Positions 62,595 through 64,000 of a DNA stretch of 64,000 nt are shown here, piece by piece. Source of the DNA: Virgibacillus aidingensis (GTDB lineage: Bacteria; Bacillota; Bacilli; Bacillales; Amphibacillaceae); NCBI RefSeq assembly GCF_010994035.1, contig NZ_WIXN01000004.1:124001-188000 (forward strand), in the 5' to 3' direction. Numbering within the stretch: position 1 is the first letter of the stretch; each line of letters opens with the position of its first letter. The notes under the pieces are model-generated. The model had not been told where the DNA came from. It saw nothing but the letters and a program-made list of their open reading frames with translations, and searched no databases. Both the position numbers and the translations under genes were made by a program.

Positions 62595-62621
62595 AGCGCC
62601 GTAATATTAACTTACAGCGCT
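62595..62621 (-). terminator. Intercistronic hairpin between binding-protein and DppB genes
   Basis: AGCGC-C-GTAA (62595-62604) pairs with TTAC-A-GCGCT (62612-62621), one mismatch in ten. It occupies the same place as the hairpin at 7380-7405 in the other peptide operon and probably sets a higher level of binding protein than of permease. Confidence 0.5.
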
Positions 62622-62640
62622 CAATATTATAATTGATTAC

Positions 62641-64000
62641 TTACTGTACAATTTCTAAATTTTCAACACTTAATGATCCATCAGGTAATAAATAGATACC
62701 TTCTAAATAGTTTTTCTTTCCAAATATCGTATCGTCCACAGTTAGGAAAGCCCATGGAGCTTCTTCCCAGATAACTTCCTGAACATCAGCATATGCCTGT
62801 TCTCTTTCTGATGGATCTCCAGTTGCTAATCCATCTGCGATTAAACTGTTTACCTCATCATTATTATAATAAGCTGTATTGTATGAATTAGGTGGATATG
62901 CATCTTCACCTCCAACGAGTGGGCGAATTCCCCAGTCCGCATCTCCAGTTGACGGTGACCATCCACCATAATACATCTCCATCTCTGCATCTTCTGGGTT
63001 TTCTACAGACCAGATACTATCTGAAAGTGTACCAGATTCCATTGGCACCACTTCAAGTTCAATATTTATTTGTGCAAGTTGTTGCTGAATAAATTCCATT
63101 GCATTCATAGCTGTTGAACTGTTAGCACCCCAAACAGTTGTATTAAACCCATCTTCATATCCAGCTTCTACCAATAATTCTTTTGCCTTTTCTACATCAT
63201 ATTCATAAGGTGATTGCCCAGAATAGAATTGAGTATCTGGAGCAATGATGGAATCCAATGGACTCGCAAATCCATTATTAACTACTTCTATAAACGCTTC
63301 TTTATTAATTGCATAATTTATTGCTTGACGAACACGCACATCATTAAATGGTTCCTTTAAGTTGTTCATTGCTAAGTAGTAAACAACAATAGATTGTGCA
63401 TTCTCAACTATAATACCTTCTGTACCATTAATACTTTCCGCTTGTTCAGTCGGAACTGGATAGATAAAATCTGCTTCTCCTGTTTGCAACATTGCTACTC
63501 GTGTACCGTTTTCTGGTGTTGGTACAAAGGTAATAGAATCAACTTCATTTCCAGTAGCATTCCAGTAATCCTCATTTTTGGTTACTGTTAAATGATCTCC
63601 TGGTTGCCATTCTTCAAATACATATGGTCCTGTCCCCACTGGATTTTGAGAAACATCGTCTCCATATTCTTCTAAAGCTTGTGGGCTGATTAACATTCCA
63701 GCTGGATGTGCAAAAGTATTAATCATCGCCCCGAATGGCTCTGATAATTTTACCTTTACAGTAAACTCATCGACCACTTCTGTTTCCTCGATAAGTTCAA
63801 ACAAACTAGAACGAATCAGTGTGCTGTCAGGGGCTGTAAGACGATCTAGATTTACTTTTACAGCCTCGGCATTAAATGGCGCACCATCATGAAAAGTCAC
63901 ACCTTCTTCCAACTCAAATGTAAATTCTGTCGCATCATCATTAACTGAGTAATCTTTTGCTAAGACAGGCACCACGTTCATATCCTTATCAAAGCCAACA
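62641..64000 (-). CDS. Peptide-binding protein of an ABC transporter (SBP family 5; N terminus outside window)
   Basis: The C-terminal 453 residues of a DppA/OppA-type binding protein; the frame stays open to base 64000, so signal peptide and start lie outside. Family-5 features: VNDDATEFTFELEEGVTFHD, NPVGTGPYVFEEWQPGDHLT, VRQAINYAINKEAF, and a C-terminal EAPWAFLTVDDTIFGKKNYL. It would bind a peptide for the downstream DppBCDF proteins. The GTGPY and VRQAINYAINK variants are usual in dipeptide/glutathione binding proteins. Confidence 0.9.
   Translation of the reverse strand, partial: VGFDKDMNVVPVLAKDYSVNDDATEFTFELEEGVTFHDGAPFNAEAVKVNLDRLTAPDSTLIRSSLFELIEETEVVDEFTVKVKLSEPFGAMINTFAHPAGMLISPQALEEYGDDVSQNPVGTGPYVFEEWQPGDHLTVTKNEDYWNATGNEVDSITFVPTPENGTRVAMLQTGEADFIYPVPTEQAESINGTEGIIVENAQSIVVYYLAMNNLKEPFNDVRVRQAINYAINKEAFIEVVNNGFASPLDSIIAPDTQFYSGQSPYEYDVEKAKELLVEAGYEDGFNTTVWGANSSTAMNAMEFIQQQLAQINIELEVVPMESGTLSDSIWSVENPEDAEMEMYYGGWSPSTGDADWGIRPLVGGEDAYPPNSYNTAYYNNDEVNSLIADGLATGDPSEREQAYADVQEVIWEEAPWAFLTVDDTIFGKKNYLEGIYLLPDGSLSVENLEIVQ

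Noticed and set aside
1-64000. Prophage, integrative element or defence system
   Set aside because: No integrase, structural phage gene, transposase, toxin-antitoxin or nuclease gene is visible; the amidase is the only phage-like gene and it stands alone.

Overview
The window looks like chromosome from a low-GC Gram-positive bacterium of the family Bacillaceae, probably a halotolerant Oceanobacillus/Virgibacillus/Gracilibacillus-like species. The reasons are strong AGGAGG-type ribosome sites, frequent TTG and GTG starts, Bacillus-style LutABC, lipoprotein boxes, CcpA (cre) sites and very acidic secreted proteins. The species call is inference; no rRNA or other marker gene is present. I found no tRNA, rRNA, CRISPR array or intact insertion sequence.

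Layout. (1) 1-2886, plus strand: the tail of a sugar/glycerophosphate-type ABC binding protein, a ComB-like phosphatase and an alkaline-phosphatase-superfamily phosphodiesterase, followed by a decayed stretch holding an arginase/agmatinase-family relic. (2) 3608-13009, minus strand: a peptide-utilisation operon with an XRE-cupin regulator, OppD, OppF, M19 dipeptidase, peptide-binding lipoprotein, OppB, OppC and two tandem proline-iminopeptidase-like hydrolases. (3) 13716-30227, minus strand: an L-fucose operon (aldolase FucA, RhaB-like kinase, mutarotase FucU, a three-gene ribose-type ABC importer, isomerase FucI, ribulokinase-like kinase, bifunctional aldolase/dehydrogenase, DeoR regulator), then LutABC for L-lactate oxidation. 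(4) 30650-42005: three secreted glycosidases, alpha-L-fucosidases of families GH29 and GH95 and a GH33 sialidase. (5) 42029-48402: sialic acid catabolism (NanK, TRAP transporter, NanE, NanA) with a divergent RpiR regulator. (6) 48736-50838: a lone short-chain dehydrogenase and an amidase with two SPOR repeats. (7) 51515-56780: an AtuA-like/DUF4387 pair, a GntR regulator, a TRAP-type large permease with a tiny partner, and a class-I glutamine-amidotransferase-like hydrolase. (8) 56964-64000, minus strand: an unusual AAA+ regulator and a dipeptide ABC transporter whose binding protein runs off the window.

How it fits together. Regions 3-5 form one host-glycan (mucin-type) scavenging locus. Secreted GH29, GH95 and GH33 enzymes would release terminal fucose and sialic acid. 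The ABC and TRAP systems would import them, and the Fuc and Nan enzymes would degrade them to dihydroxyacetone phosphate plus L-lactaldehyde, and to N-acetylglucosamine 6-phosphate. The dehydrogenase half of the bifunctional enzyme can turn L-lactaldehyde into L-lactate, which LutABC oxidises to pyruvate. NagA and NagB are not in the window.

Most notable observations: the promoter regions of the two fucosidase genes are diverged copies of one regulatory module, each with a matching promoter and a perfect 16-base cre site at the same distance downstream. The gene set in region 7 has no assigned pathway. The regulator in region 8 has a sigma-54-activator-like AAA+ domain without the GAFTGA loop and with a winged-helix-like C terminus.
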